Below are positions 46,402 through 55,223 of a stretch of DNA of 64,000 nt, piece after piece. Position numbers and translations under genes: made by a program. The DNA comes from Sphingobium phenoxybenzoativorans (GTDB taxonomy: Bacteria > Pseudomonadota > Alphaproteobacteria > Sphingomonadales > Sphingomonadaceae): the NCBI RefSeq assembly GCF_001757355.1, contig NZ_MINO01000016.1, forward strand, positions 19,456 to 83,455, given 5' to 3'. The notes below the pieces were generated by a model that was given only the letters and a program-made list of their open reading frames with translations, ran no database searches and was not told where the DNA came from. Numbering within the stretch: position 1 is the stretch's first letter; every line of letters begins with the position of its first letter.

Positions 46402-46968
46402 ATGAACCAGCACAGCATGATGCGCGGCGGCCATAGCCACCGCTTTTTCTTCGCCTTCAAGCCCGATCCAGTCACCGCGCGGCGAACGGATATATTTGCG
46501 GAGGGCATTGCTGGCGGCGCACGGCGCATCCGGCCGGAGCATCTGCACATGACGCTCGCCATCACCCATGATTATCCCGACTATCCCCATGCGCTGGTCG
46601 AGCGCTTGCTGGCGGCGGGCGACAGCATCCGCGCCGATCCACTGACGGTGACGTTTGACAGGCTGGTGGAGGGCTACAGGTCGGTATCGCTGCGGCCCAG
46701 CCATCGCGATCCCGCTCTCATGGCCCTGCAGCGCGATATCGTCGCCACCGCGGCCACGCATGGCGCGCTGCTGCGGGAGGATTACAGCTTCGATCCGCAT
46801 CAGACGCTTTGCTACCGCGACGGGCCGGTCCACCAGCGCCGCTGTCCACCGATTGCATGGGCAGTGACGGAATTGGCGCTCGTCCACAGCATCTATGGCC
46901 GGACACAGCATGCCACGCTGCGCTCATGGGCGTTGATGGGTGCGCCGCAGGGCGCCTTCGCCTTTTGA
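46402..46968 (+). CDS. 2'-5' RNA ligase family protein (2H phosphoesterase)
   Basis: A 188-residue 2H-superfamily protein. Both HxT motifs are present: H49-x-T51 (HLHMTLAI) and H133-x-T135 (DPHQTLCY). The N-terminus RFFFAFKPDPVTA and length agree with ThpR/LigT. These enzymes hydrolyse or form 2',5' and cyclic phosphodiester bonds in RNA. The LexA box 26 bp upstream suggests SOS induction, which would connect it with RNA repair or phosphodiesterase work after DNA damage (inference). Confidence 0.9.
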   Translation: MNQHSMMRGGHSHRFFFAFKPDPVTARRTDIFAEGIAGGARRIRPEHLHMTLAITHDYPDYPHALVERLLAAGDSIRADPLTVTFDRLVEGYRSVSLRPSHRDPALMALQRDIVATAATHGALLREDYSFDPHQTLCYRDGPVHQRRCPPIAWAVTELALVHSIYGRTQHATLRSWALMGAPQGAFAF

Positions 46969-46999
46969 CCGGCGCGCCCGCCTGTCAGCCCCTCTGCCG

Positions 47000-47326
47000 T
47001 CAGGCGACGCCCATCATCGGCCGGATCGCGGGCAGCAGCAGCGCCACGCAGCAGAGCGCCGCCGCCCAGGGATGGCTGATCGCCGGGAGCGCCACGCCGC
47101 GCGGCGCGATGCCGCCTGCGATCCGCGCCATCGCGGCGGACAGGCTGTTCGCCGCGTGCCGCATGCCGGCGCGGACGATCATCGCCTCCTGCGGATTGAA
47201 GCGCATCAGGCCGAGCAGCAGCGTCAACGCCAGGTCGCGTCTCTGCCCGGACAGCAGCGTCCAACCCGCCGCCTCCTGTTGGATCGGGCGTCCGGCCGGG
47301 CGCGCATTATCTTCACAATTCCGCAT
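47000..47326 (-). CDS. Hypothetical protein with one C-terminal membrane span
   Basis: A 108-residue protein from ATG 47326, with GGAGG 8 nt upstream. The first half is polar, with a QRRDLALTLLLGLMRFNPQE segment. The C-terminal third has a hydrophobic span (WAAALCCVALLLPAI). I recognise no family. It stands alone between the RNA ligase gene and the TauE permease gene. Confidence 0.55.
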   Translation of the reverse strand: MRNCEDNARPAGRPIQQEAAGWTLLSGQRRDLALTLLLGLMRFNPQEAMIVRAGMRHAANSLSAAMARIAGGIAPRGVALPAISHPWAAALCCVALLLPAIRPMMGVA

Positions 47327-47513
47327 TGCGTTCGCCCTCCCTGTTCCGGCGTTCGTTACGCAGGCGCTATTGATGGTTAACCGGCCTGCGCGCAGGCGCT
47401 TTTCCACCAACGACATGAGGAATAGTACGAACGTATATTTACGCCGTTATGTGGGTTGCGGCGACCCTCGAACACCCTCGCATTCCTCATCGCATTTGCG
47501 CGCCGCCGGGGCG

Positions 47514-48260
47514 TCAGAATGCGTCCACGATCAGCTTCAGGCCAAGCCCGATCATCAGCAGATAGACGATGGTGTAGAAGCGCGGCGCGTCCAGCCTGCG
47601 GATCAGCCAGACGCCTGCGGCGGTCGACACAATGGCCAGCGGCACCAGCATTGCCGATATGCCCAGATTCTCCGTCGTGAACTCCCCCAGCGCGATATAG
47701 GCGGGCACTTTCGCCCAGTTGATGATCGCGAACAGGACGGATGTGGTGCCGACAAACTCCTCATGCGGCAATTTCTTGGGGGCTACATAGATCTGGAACG
47801 GCGGTCCTCCGGCATGGGCGACCTGGCTGGTGAATCCAGCCGCGACGCCCGCCAGCACGCCCGCCCAGTCCGGCGCATGCGCGGCGGCGACGATCCGGCC
47901 GCCCCGCTCCACCCACAGCCGCCAGACTCCGAACATCATGGAAATCAGGCCCAGCATCGCCATCATGCCGGCCACCGGCAATATCTCCGCAAAGGCCCAG
48001 CCAAGGGCGATGCCGGCCAGCGCGCCGGGCAGCATGATCGCGACGATCCGCCGGTTCCATGTCTTGCGGAACGCCCATACGCTGACGACATCCTGCACGA
48101 TCAGGATCGGCAACAGCACGGCGGCCGCCTGCACCGGCGGCATGACCATGGCCAGGACCGGCGTCGCCAGCGCCCCGATCCCGGAAAATCCGCCCTTCGC
48201 CAGCCCGATGATGATGACGGCCAGGCAGGCGGCGGCGAGGACGAGAGGGTCGGAGAGCAT
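47514..48260 (-). CDS. TauE/SafE-family permease
   Basis: A 248-residue integral membrane protein with about eight hydrophobic spans in two homologous halves. The first half has the signature IIGLAKGGFSGIGALATPVLA and the second has AAGFTSQVAHAGGPPFQIYV, the paired motifs of the sulfite exporter TauE/SafE family. It is expected to move sulfonate-related or organic anions across the inner membrane. A second, sequence-divergent TauE gene lies at 52282-53061. It is divergent from the DUF72 gene. Confidence 0.92.
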   Translation of the reverse strand: MLSDPLVLAAACLAVIIIGLAKGGFSGIGALATPVLAMVMPPVQAAAVLLPILIVQDVVSVWAFRKTWNRRIVAIMLPGALAGIALGWAFAEILPVAGMMAMLGLISMMFGVWRLWVERGGRIVAAAHAPDWAGVLAGVAAGFTSQVAHAGGPPFQIYVAPKKLPHEEFVGTTSVLFAIINWAKVPAYIALGEFTTENLGISAMLVPLAIVSTAAGVWLIRRLDAPRFYTIVYLLMIGLGLKLIVDAF

Positions 48261-48331
48261 GGCGCTGCCCTAACGGTGTTGAGATAAGGAAGCCAGTGGC
48301 GTTGGAACCGGCTTTACGGCAGGAGAATAGC

Positions 48332-49078
48332 ATGACGGATGGACGGACACGGGTGGGGATTGGCGGCTGGACGTTCGAGCCGTGGCGCGGGACATTCTAT
48401 CCCCAGGGCCTCAAGCAGAAGGATGAGCTGGCCTATGCCGCCAGCCGCCTGACCGCGATAGAGATCAACGGCACCTATTATAGCAGCTTCAAGCCGGAGA
48501 GCTTCCGCAAATGGGCCGACGCCGCGCCGGACGGCTTCGTCTTTACGGTCAAGGCGTCCCGCTTCTGCACCAACCGCCGCATGCTGGCGGACGGCGCGGA
48601 GTCCGTGCAGCGCTTCGTCAATCAGGGGCTGTCAGAACTGGGGGACAAGCTCGGCCCGATCCTGTGGCAGTTCATGGCGACCAAGAAATTCGATGCGGAG
48701 GATTTCGGCGCCTTCCTCGCCCTGCTGCCAAAGGCGGTGGACGGCGTTCCGCTCCGCCACGCGCTGGAGGTGCGGCATGAAAGCTTTCGCGACCCCGCCT
48801 TCATCGCGCTGGCGAAAGCCGCCAACGCCGCAATCGTCTATGCCGACCATGACGAATATCCCTTGATCGAGGCGGATACGGCGGACTTCACCTATGCGCG
48901 GCTGATGCGCTCTGTGGAGGATGAACCGGCGGGCTATGCCCCGGCCGCCCTGGATGACTGGGCGGCAAAGGCGCAGGCGTGGCGGAAGCGCGGAGACGCT
49001 TTTGTTTTCTTCATTTCGGGGGCCAAGGCCAGGAATCCGGCAGCCGCGATGGCGTTGATGGAGCGCGTGGCGAAGTGA
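48332..49078 (+). CDS. DUF72 (YecE-like) family protein
   Basis: A 248-residue TIM-barrel-like protein from ATG 48332, after AGGAG. The DUF72 pattern is complete: VGIGGWTFEPWRGTFYP at the start, AIEINGTYYSSFKPESF, FVFTVKASRFCTN, LGPILWQF, LEVRHESFRDP and a final FFISGAKARNPAAAM. The family's biochemical role is not established. The gene is divergent from the TauE permease gene. Confidence 0.92.
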   Translation: MTDGRTRVGIGGWTFEPWRGTFYPQGLKQKDELAYAASRLTAIEINGTYYSSFKPESFRKWADAAPDGFVFTVKASRFCTNRRMLADGAESVQRFVNQGLSELGDKLGPILWQFMATKKFDAEDFGAFLALLPKAVDGVPLRHALEVRHESFRDPAFIALAKAANAAIVYADHDEYPLIEADTADFTYARLMRSVEDEPAGYAPAALDDWAAKAQAWRKRGDAFVFFISGAKARNPAAAMALMERVAK

Positions 49079-49160
49079 CCGGGGCGGGCATTTCTTGCCG
49101 CATATCCGCGCCATTCAGTTTCTTGTTTGCTGACATTCGGAAGATCGGCATGCCCACCTT

Positions 49161-49347
49161 ATGAGTGAACATTGGACCTATGATGAGTGGGTGGCCAACA
49201 CCGTTGAAAAGATCGTCAGCAGAGGTTTGGCGCTCCCGGATGAGCATAGGGGGGGATTGGCTCCGACTGCAGATTGAATTGGCTATCGGGCAGGCGCTAC
49301 GGCACGGTAAATCAGGTAAGGGCGAGAGCGATCCGGTTGAGTATTAG
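49161..49347 (+). pseudogene. Small gene apparently frameshifted in a G7 run
   Basis: ATG 49161 opens a frame reading MSEHWTYDEWVANTVEKIVS, then RGLALPDEHR, which is then broken. The +1 frame continues with DWLRLQIELAIGQALRHGKS and ends at 49347. The two parts join smoothly if one G is removed from the seven-G run at about 49249-49255, giving a protein of about 61 residues. Either the gene is a pseudogene, the run slips during expression, or the base is a sequencing error. The family is not recognised. Confidence 0.5.
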
Positions 49348-49424
49348 CAGCCTGAGCACTATCGCGCATTTTCGGACTTTCGCACGCAATCTTGTGGCGC
49401 TCGAAACCCGCTCAAATGGCTTGT

Positions 49425-49691
49425 TTAGAAATCAGGTGAGCCACATTTCGGGCAGCTCTCAGGTAGAATGAACGGCCCTACAGCCATAGTCGTTATGAAC
49501 TCGATCCCAGTGCGAATCCACACCACCTGACCGCAGGTTCTGCATCGCTCTAGGCAATAGCTTGCCAAGAGGATGAGCGCACCGATAGCATACCAAAAGC
49601 CATCGGCGCTAAACATAGAGCCTACTATGATGATGGCCAGCACAGCATGGCGACCATACATTCGTAATTTCAACTTAGTGAGCCGATCCAC
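49425..49691 (-). CDS. Small membrane protein with two CxxC motifs
   Basis: An 88-residue protein with two hydrophobic spans (AVLAIIIVGSMF and WYAIGALILLASYC) followed by a cytoplasmic-looking zinc-ribbon formed by CRTCG and, at the end, CPKCGSPDF. Its final cysteines lie within six residues of the C-terminus. I do not know the family. It is a probable metal-binding membrane peptide. Confidence 0.6.
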   Translation of the reverse strand: MDRLTKLKLRMYGRHAVLAIIIVGSMFSADGFWYAIGALILLASYCLERCRTCGQVVWIRTGIEFITTMAVGPFILPESCPKCGSPDF

Positions 49692-49870
49692 GAGGCATGG
49701 CTACCGGTTAGGGCCAACTTGTGCAACTGGATCAGCCCTGTTTAAAAGCCGCCAGTCCGCTCTCCGCCGAGCGCGGTCTGCACCTCAGGAGAGTTGGTGC
49801 CACCGGGCCTGAGATCCCAGCCTCCGCTGCGATGACGGCAATAAAGCGCAAGGCCACCTCTCCACCCCTT

Positions 49871-49970
49871 TCGTCATCCCGCACTTGATGCGGGACCTAT
49901 TGGCTCTACGGCGATGTGACTGCACAAGCGCCCCGCGCTCATGGATCCCGGATCAAGTTCGGGATGACGA
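49871..49970. repeat. 100-bp inverted repeat with TCGTCATCCC ends
   Basis: The element starts TCGTCATCCCGCACTTGATG and ends with GATCAAGTTCGGGATGACGA, near-complements, with nested hairpins (CCGCACTTGATGCGGG; ATCCCGGATCAAGTTCGGGAT). It resembles dispersed palindromic repeats of sphingomonads. The surrounding 49,692-50,240 stretch holds no gene I can support. Confidence 0.75.
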
Positions 49971-50240
49971 AATAGAGGATATGTCCGCGCACCACCCCAG
50001 TCGGACGTGAGGTCGCCGCGACATAAGGGGCGGCATTTGGCATCGCATCATCCCCGGGGCGAAATCCGCAGTCTCGGCGCGGCGCAGGGCCGCTCCGCCC
50101 GACTCGCATGGTTAATATTTTATTGCGTCAGCGATTGCGTTTGTTGCAAGTGCGAAGACGCCCTTTGCGATTGAGGGCTGGTCCACATGGGGCTAGTGGC
50201 GCCCTCCCGTAACAAAAGTTACACGAAAGGGAGCAATGCA

Positions 50241-50324
50241 ATGCGTTACGCAGTCAATGGCGCCACCGTTCTTATGGCGCTCAGCGTTCAGGTCATCACC
50301 TTCTACGGTGTCCTGTACGCCTGA
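50241..50324 (+). CDS. Possible 27-residue hydrophobic peptide
   Basis: ATG 50241 follows AAGGGAG at about 8 nt and encodes a short hydrophobic peptide (NGATVLMALSVQVITFYGVL) ending at TGA 50322-50324. A strong bidirectional terminator follows at 50375. The ribosome site and terminator suggest a short transcript. Coding is tentative. Confidence 0.4.
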   Translation: MRYAVNGATVLMALSVQVITFYGVLYA

Positions 50325-50374
50325 ACGAACTACCCCGCCTTTTCCGCCATCGGAAAAAGCATAAAGCGAAAAAA

Positions 50375-50407
50375 GCCGCCCAAGGCATGGCCCGGGGCGG
50401 CATTTTT
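50375..50407. terminator. Bidirectional intrinsic terminator
   Basis: A 7-bp stem GCCGCCC/GGGCGGC with a 13-nt loop, flanked by AAAAAA on the left and ATTTTT on the right. It can therefore serve the short plus-strand unit and the minus-strand pspC gene that converge here. Confidence 0.8.
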
Positions 50408-50463
50408 GCGCGTCGAGCCGGTTCTTGGAACCAGTCTTTTAAGGCGCATGCGCGGACAGGGCG

Positions 50464-50649
50464 TCAGCCCTCCGCCAGCCATCCCGCCAGCAGATAGGCG
50501 ACGACGCCCACCGGGCCCAGGGCGAACAGGGTCAGCAGCACGACGGCGATCCGCACGATCAGCACATCGACGCCGGTCTTGGCGGAAAGGCCGGAGCAAA
50601 CGCCCATGATCCTGGCGTTGCGGCGATCGAGGGTGAAGCTGGTCTGCAT
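50464..50649 (-). CDS. PspC-domain protein
   Basis: A 61-residue protein from ATG 50649, with AAGGA 8 nt upstream. It is essentially one PspC domain: FTLDRRNARIMGVCSGLSAK followed by TGVDVLIVRIAVVLLTLFA and a second hydrophobic stretch (VVAYLLAGWLA). PspC senses membrane stress together with PspB in enterobacteria. Single-domain versions in alphaproteobacteria lack the Psp operon, and none is present here. Confidence 0.9.
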   Translation of the reverse strand: MQTSFTLDRRNARIMGVCSGLSAKTGVDVLIVRIAVVLLTLFALGPVGVVAYLLAGWLAEG

Positions 50650-50878
50650 GGTCTGATCCTTCAAAATTGCCGCATCCGGCGAGATGCCGGACACTACGCA
50701 GGAGCCGTGCCAATTCTGGTTTTGCCCGGAAAATGGCCACTTTGGGCTGTGTAGCGCGCGGGAATGGCGATGCGGTTCGCTGCAGGTTAGGAAATTCCCA
50801 CATCTGTTGGGGATTTTTTCGGCGATCCGTGGCGGCGCTGAAGGTTCGCAAAAGAGCGGACGCCGCCTATGCTAAGGC

Positions 50879-51274
50879 ATGGCCATCCGACCGACCCGCC
50901 TTTTCGTTTATGGAACGCTGAGAAAAGGCGGCTCCGCGCCCCTGGCGGACAGGCTGGCGCAGGAGGCGCGCTGGCTGGGCCGGGCGGAGGCGCGGGGCGC
51001 ACTGTACCGGATCGACGGCTATCCGGGGTTTGTGCCCGATGCGAATGGCGGCCCCGTGACTGGCGACCTTTTCGAGATTGATCCCGGCGGAGCGCTGCTG
51101 GCGGCGCTGGACGATTATGAGGAATGCGCCCCGCCCTGGCCCGAACCGCATGAATATCGGCGGACGGTGATAGAGGTGGAGACGGAGCATGGCCGGACGG
51201 CGGCCTGGACCTATCTCTATGCCTGGCCGGTCGAGGGGCGGGAGAGGATCGCCGGGGGCGATTTTCTCGGCTGA
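50879..51274 (+). CDS. Gamma-glutamylcyclotransferase-like (GGCT/AIG2) protein
   Basis: A 131-residue GGCT-fold protein. The substrate-binding loop is LFVYGTLRKGG (YGTL at 11-14) and the catalytic glutamate is E81 in LDDYEECAP. The closing Y-rich strand is TYLYAWPV. Members release 5-oxoproline from gamma-glutamyl amines or remove such groups from metabolites. The exact substrate cannot be read from sequence. It lies 60 bp before an exported dienelactone hydrolase gene on the same strand. Confidence 0.9.
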   Translation: MAIRPTRLFVYGTLRKGGSAPLADRLAQEARWLGRAEARGALYRIDGYPGFVPDANGGPVTGDLFEIDPGGALLAALDDYEECAPPWPEPHEYRRTVIEVETEHGRTAAWTYLYAWPVEGRERIAGGDFLG

Positions 51275-51334
51275 TCCGATTGCCCCTGCGCCGTGTTGCG
51301 TTAGGGTGGGCAAAGGGGCGCCAGGAGAGACAGC

Positions 51335-52261
51335 ATGACCGCAGACCGAATGCCTGAAAACCAACTGCCCGAAAGCCGCGCGCCCGCAGACCGACTGCCA
51401 GAAGACCAGAACTGGGTTCAAATGCTGGGTGTCGACCGCCGCAGCCTGTTGATCGGCGGCGCGTTCGCCGCCGGGTTCGCGGCTGCATGCCAGCCCGTCG
51501 CCGCGACGACCGTGCAGACGCCATCGGACGGGCTGTCGATCGAGAATGTCCATTTCACGGGCAGCGACGGGTTCGCCGTGCCCGCCTATGTGGCGCGGCC
51601 CGATCATGGCAAGCCCGCGCCGATCATCGTCGTGGTGCATGAGATATTCGGCGTCCATGAATGGATGAAGGATATGTGCCGCCGTTTCGCCAAGGCGGGC
51701 TATTATGCAGTCGCGCCGGACCTGTTCGCGCGGCAGGGCGACGCGACCAAGGTCAGCGAGGTCAAGACGCTGATGGAGACGATTGTCTCAAAGGCCCCCG
51801 ATGCGCAGGTGATGGCCGATATCGATGCGGCGTTCGCCTGGGCGGGCGCGCATGGCGGCGACGGCGGAAAGCGCGGGATCACCGGCTTTTGCTGGGGCGG
51901 TCGGATCGTGTGGCTCTATGCCGCGCACAGCCAGGCGCTGGATGCGGGCGTCGCCTTCTATGGGCGGCTCACCGGCGACCCCAAGCCGCTTCAGCCCAAA
52001 AGCCCGGTCGAACTGGCCGATGCGCTCCACGCCCCCGTGCTCGGCCAATATGGCGGGCAGGACAAGGGCATTCCGGTCGGGGATGTCGATGCGATGCGGG
52101 AGAAGCTGAAGGCGGCGGGCAAGCCGGGCGCGATCACTGTCTATCCGGATGCCGGACACGGCTTCATGGCGGATTATCGCCCCAGTTACGATCCGGCCGC
52201 GGCCGCCGCGGCGTGGAAGGCGACGGCGGACTGGTTCGGCAAATATGTGAAGAAGGGCTGA
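51335..52261 (+). CDS. Exported dienelactone hydrolase family protein
   Basis: A 308-residue protein. The first 30 residues are a repetitive acidic leader (MPENQLPESRAPADRLPEDQ). They are followed by a twin-arginine signal with lipobox (DRRSLLIGGAFAAGFAAACQ, lipid cysteine near C52). The hydrolase domain has E103 (VHEIFGVHE), the nucleophile C186 (GFCWGG) and the His of DAGHGF, matching the Cys-Asp-His arrangement of DLH. A Tat-exported lipoprotein of this class is common. Its periplasmic substrate is unknown. The leader before the RR motif is unusually long. Confidence 0.9.
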   Translation: MTADRMPENQLPESRAPADRLPEDQNWVQMLGVDRRSLLIGGAFAAGFAAACQPVAATTVQTPSDGLSIENVHFTGSDGFAVPAYVARPDHGKPAPIIVVVHEIFGVHEWMKDMCRRFAKAGYYAVAPDLFARQGDATKVSEVKTLMETIVSKAPDAQVMADIDAAFAWAGAHGGDGGKRGITGFCWGGRIVWLYAAHSQALDAGVAFYGRLTGDPKPLQPKSPVELADALHAPVLGQYGGQDKGIPVGDVDAMREKLKAAGKPGAITVYPDAGHGFMADYRPSYDPAAAAAAWKATADWFGKYVKKG

Positions 52262-52281
52262 TAAAGGCTAAGCGCGGCCCT

Positions 52282-53061
52282 TCACTTCAGCATATTGAGG
52301 CCGACGAGGATCAGGACGATCGCAAGGATCGGGCGGAGATGATGTTCGCGGACGCGCGAGGCCATCAGGCTGCCGATGATGATGCCGGGGATGGAACCGA
52401 TCAGCAGGGAGCCGAGCAAAGGCACGTCCACGGTGCCGAGCAGCAGATGGCCAACCCCGCTGACCAGCGTCAACGGCACGGCATGGGCGATATCGGTGCC
52501 CACGATCCGGTTGAGCGGCACGCGCGGGTAGAGGATCAGCAGCGCCGTCGCGCCGATCGCGCCCGCGCCAACCGATGTCAGCGACACGGCGGCGCCGACG
52601 ATGACGCCCAGCACGACCGTCATGACCGCCGTCTGGCGTTCCGTGCGTTCCTTGAGATGCGCGCGGGACCATAGCACGATCCGGTTGCGGAACAGCAGGG
52701 CGATGCCGGTCAGGATCAGCATGACGCCCATTGCGACCGCGATCGGGTGGGCGATCGCCTGCGAAGGCTTGCCAATATAATAGAGAAGCAGGAGCATCGC
52801 GAAGGCGGCGGGCAGGCTGCCCAGCGCCAGCAGGCGCAGGATGCGCCAGTCGACCGCGCCCTGCGAGCCATGAACCAGGCTGCCGACCGTCTTGGTCACG
52901 GAGGCGTAGAGCAGGTCGGTGCCCACCGCGACGGCGGGGTGGAAGCCGAACATCAGCACCAGCAGCGGCGTCATCAGCGATCCGCCGCCGACGCCCGTCA
53001 GGCCGACCAATATGCCAACCGCAAGCCCGGCCAGCGAATACATTGGATTGATCGCGATCAT
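52282..53061 (-). CDS. TauE/SafE-family permease (second)
   Basis: A 259-residue membrane protein with eight hydrophobic spans. The two half-signatures are VGLTGVGGGSLMTPLLVLMFGFHPAVAVGTDL and AVSLTSVGAGAIGATALLILYP, more typical of the main TauE group than the gene at 47514. GTDLLYASVTKTVGSLVHG and GTDIAHAVPLTLVSGVGHL show the internal duplication clearly. It probably exports sulfite or organosulfonates. It is convergent with the dienelactone hydrolase gene. Confidence 0.93.
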   Translation of the reverse strand: MIAINPMYSLAGLAVGILVGLTGVGGGSLMTPLLVLMFGFHPAVAVGTDLLYASVTKTVGSLVHGSQGAVDWRILRLLALGSLPAAFAMLLLLYYIGKPSQAIAHPIAVAMGVMLILTGIALLFRNRIVLWSRAHLKERTERQTAVMTVVLGVIVGAAVSLTSVGAGAIGATALLILYPRVPLNRIVGTDIAHAVPLTLVSGVGHLLLGTVDVPLLGSLLIGSIPGIIIGSLMASRVREHHLRPILAIVLILVGLNMLK

Positions 53062-53380
53062 GATATGCGCAGCCCGCAGCCAGCCTGGACGGATTCCGTC
53101 AAATCAGGCCCCGTCAAATCAGGCGCCCCGCATGGGGAAGGACCATAATCGGGGCGGGCGAAAGGGGCATGGCGAATCCGGCGGAAACGGGGCTGAAAAA
53201 CAGCTTATGCGTAATGCCGGGGCCGCTGCCTAGAAAGCAACATTTCCTATCTCGTTTCGGTACAGAAGTTGCGCGAGGCGCGGTGGGCCGAGCCGGATGG
53301 CGGCATGCCCAGCGCAGGCGAATGCGATGAGGAATGCGACGGTGTCAGGGGTTTTTACGCGGCAAAGGCGCATATGCTAA
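53062..53380. other. Intergenic region with a short tandem repeat
   Basis: About 320 bp without a supported gene. A 15-bp unit (CCGTCAAATCAGGCC) is repeated twice at 53096-53125. The promoter of the TauE gene should lie near 53,070. I see nothing else. Confidence 0.5.
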
Positions 53381-55009
53381 CTATTTGAAAAGGCTGCCTA
53401 AAATTCCGCGGACCAATTGCCCGGCTATGCCGCCCGATTTGCTTCTGCTGCTGCCGCCGAACACCGCCTTGCCAAGCTCGTTCGCGACCTGACGGCCGAC
53501 CGACGATCCGGCGGCGCGGGTGGCGGACTGGATCGCCTTGTCAAAGGCGCTGGGCTTGGCGGCCTCGCGGGCGGCGGCGGCGTCCTCCCGCGCCTTCTCC
53601 TTGAGCGCGGCTTCCTGCTGCTTCGCCTCCAGCTTGGCCTGCACGGCGGCGGCCTTGTCCGCCTCCGCCTGCGCCTTGCTGGCCTCTGCGGCGGCGGCGG
53701 CCGCGTTGCCGCGCGCGGCGAGGATCTCCTGCGCGGATTCGCGGTTCACCGCATCATCATATTTGCCCGCGACCGGCGAGATGGACTGGATGATCGCCCG
53801 CTCCTTGGCGTCGACCGGGCCGACGCGCGAGCGGGGCGGGGCGATCAGGGTGCGCTGGACGATGCTGGGCGATCCATCCTCCTGCAACAGCGAGACCAGC
53901 GCCTCGCCGACCTTCAGTTCCGTGATCGCCGTCGCGACATTGAGGTCCGGGTTGATGCGGAACGTGTCGGCGGCGGCCTGGATCGCTTTCTGGTCGCGCG
54001 GGGTGAAGGCGCGCAGCGCGTGCTGGACGCGGTTGCCGAGCTGACCGGCGACATCCTCCGGAATGTCGATGGGATTCTGGGTGATGAAATAGACGCCGAC
54101 GCCCTTCGACCGGATCAGGCGGACGACCTGCTCGATCTTGTCGAGCAGCGCCTTGGGCGCGTCGTCGAACAGCAGATGCGCCTCATCAAAGAAGAATACG
54201 AGCACCGGCTTTTCCGGGTCGCCAACTTCGGGCAGCGTTTCGAACAGCTCGGAAACCAGCCAGAGCAGGAAGGTCGCATAGAGCTTCGGGCTCTGCATCA
54301 GCTTGTCGGCGGCAAGGACGTTGATGTAGCCGCGCCCCTTCTCATCCACCTTCATGAAATCATGGATGTCGAGCGCGGGTTCGCCGAAGAAATGGCCGCC
54401 GCCCTGGCTGTCGAGCTGCAGCAACTGGCGCTGGATGGTGCCGACGCTGGCCTTGGTGACATTGCCATATTTGGCCGAGAGCATGTCGGCATTTTCAGAG
54501 CAATGGGCGAGCATCGACTGCAGGTCGCCCAGATCGAGCAGCAACAGCCCTTCCTCATCGGCATAGCGGAAGGCGATGTTGAGTACGCCTTCCTGCGTTT
54601 CGTTGAGGCCCATCAGCCGGGCGAGGAGAAGCGGCCCCATTTCGCTGACGGTGGTGCGGATCGGGTGACCCTGTTCGCCATACAGGTCCCAGAAGATCGC
54701 CGGATTATCGGCATAGCTGTAATTTTCGACGCCGATTTCCTTGGCGCGGGCGACCAGCTTGTCGGCATTTTTGGCGGTCGGCGATCCGGCCATCGACACG
54801 CCGGACAGGTCGCCCTTCACGTCGGCCAGGAATACGGGGACGCCCTGCGCGGAAAAGCTTTCGGCGATGCCCTGCAGCGTCACGGTCTTGCCGGTGCCGG
54901 TCGCGCCGGCGATCAGGCCGTGGCGGTTGGCGCGGCGCAGGTTCAGATATTGCGGCTGGCCGCCATCCTTGGTTTGACCAAGCCCGATGAAAATGCCCGT
55001 GTCCGCCAT
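53381..55009 (-). CDS. HerA-like helicase/ATPase (DUF853 family)
   Basis: A 542-residue ATPase of the YjgR/DUF853 type. Walker A is GATGTGKT (35-42), and Walker B is [11 protein letters not shown]. The HerA-like [27 protein letters not shown] motif is present. The C-terminal 130 residues are Ala/Glu/Lys-rich and coiled-coil ([20 protein letters not shown]), then end in a Gly-rich tail. Function is not established; archaeal HerA works with NurA in DNA end processing, but no nurA is adjacent. The gene is monocistronic, with palindromic repeats upstream. Confidence 0.9.
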   Translation of the reverse strand: MADTGIFIGLGQTKDGGQPQYLNLRRANRHGLIAGATGTGKTVTLQGIAESFSAQGVPVFLADVKGDLSGVSMAGSPTAKNADKLVARAKEIGVENYSYADNPAIFWDLYGEQGHPIRTTVSEMGPLLLARLMGLNETQEGVLNIAFRYADEEGLLLLDLGDLQSMLAHCSENADMLSAKYGNVTKASVGTIQRQLLQLDSQGGGHFFGEPALDIHDFMKVDEKGRGYINVLAADKLMQSPKLYATFLLWLVSELFETLPEVGDPEKPVLVFFFDEAHLLFDDAPKALLDKIEQVVRLIRSKGVGVYFITQNPIDIPEDVAGQLGNRVQHALRAFTPRDQKAIQAAADTFRINPDLNVATAITELKVGEALVSLLQEDGSPSIVQRTLIAPPRSRVGPVDAKERAIIQSISPVAGKYDDAVNRESAQEILAARGNAAAAAAEASKAQAEADKAAAVQAKLEAKQQEAALKEKAREDAAAAREAAKPSAFDKAIQSATRAAGSSVGRQVANELGKAVFGGSSRSKSGGIAGQLVRGILGSLFK

Positions 55010-55029
55010 TCTGTTTCCCCCACATCCAA

Positions 55030-55215
55030 GACCTTCTCCCTTGATGGGAGAAGGATATGTAGCCTTATCGGCTTGCCGATTAGGCGGAGTTGGATGAGGG
55101 TGAGCGGGCCGCCGGCCCGCGCGCTTCGGCGAAGCGCATACCCCTCACCCAGCTTCGACTAGGCTGCACGCAGCCAAGTTTACGCAACCCTCTCCCGCAA
55201 GGGGAGAGGGTTTTT
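55030..55215. repeat. Palindromic repeat block with two hairpins
   Basis: It holds the hairpins CCTTCTCCC-TTGAT-GGGAGAAGG (55032-55054) and CCCTCTCCC-GCAA-GGGGAGAGGG (55188-55210), the latter followed by TTTTT. Between them are further short dyads (GGGCCGCCGGCCC; CGCTTCGGCGAAGCG). The right hairpin could terminate plus-strand transcription. Such blocks recur in alphaproteobacterial genomes. Confidence 0.7.
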
Positions 55216-55223
55216 AGTCTTAC

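Noticed and set aside
53417..55162. 581-codon plus-strand open frame
   Set aside because: Antisense to the HerA-like ATPase gene, which has intact Walker motifs.
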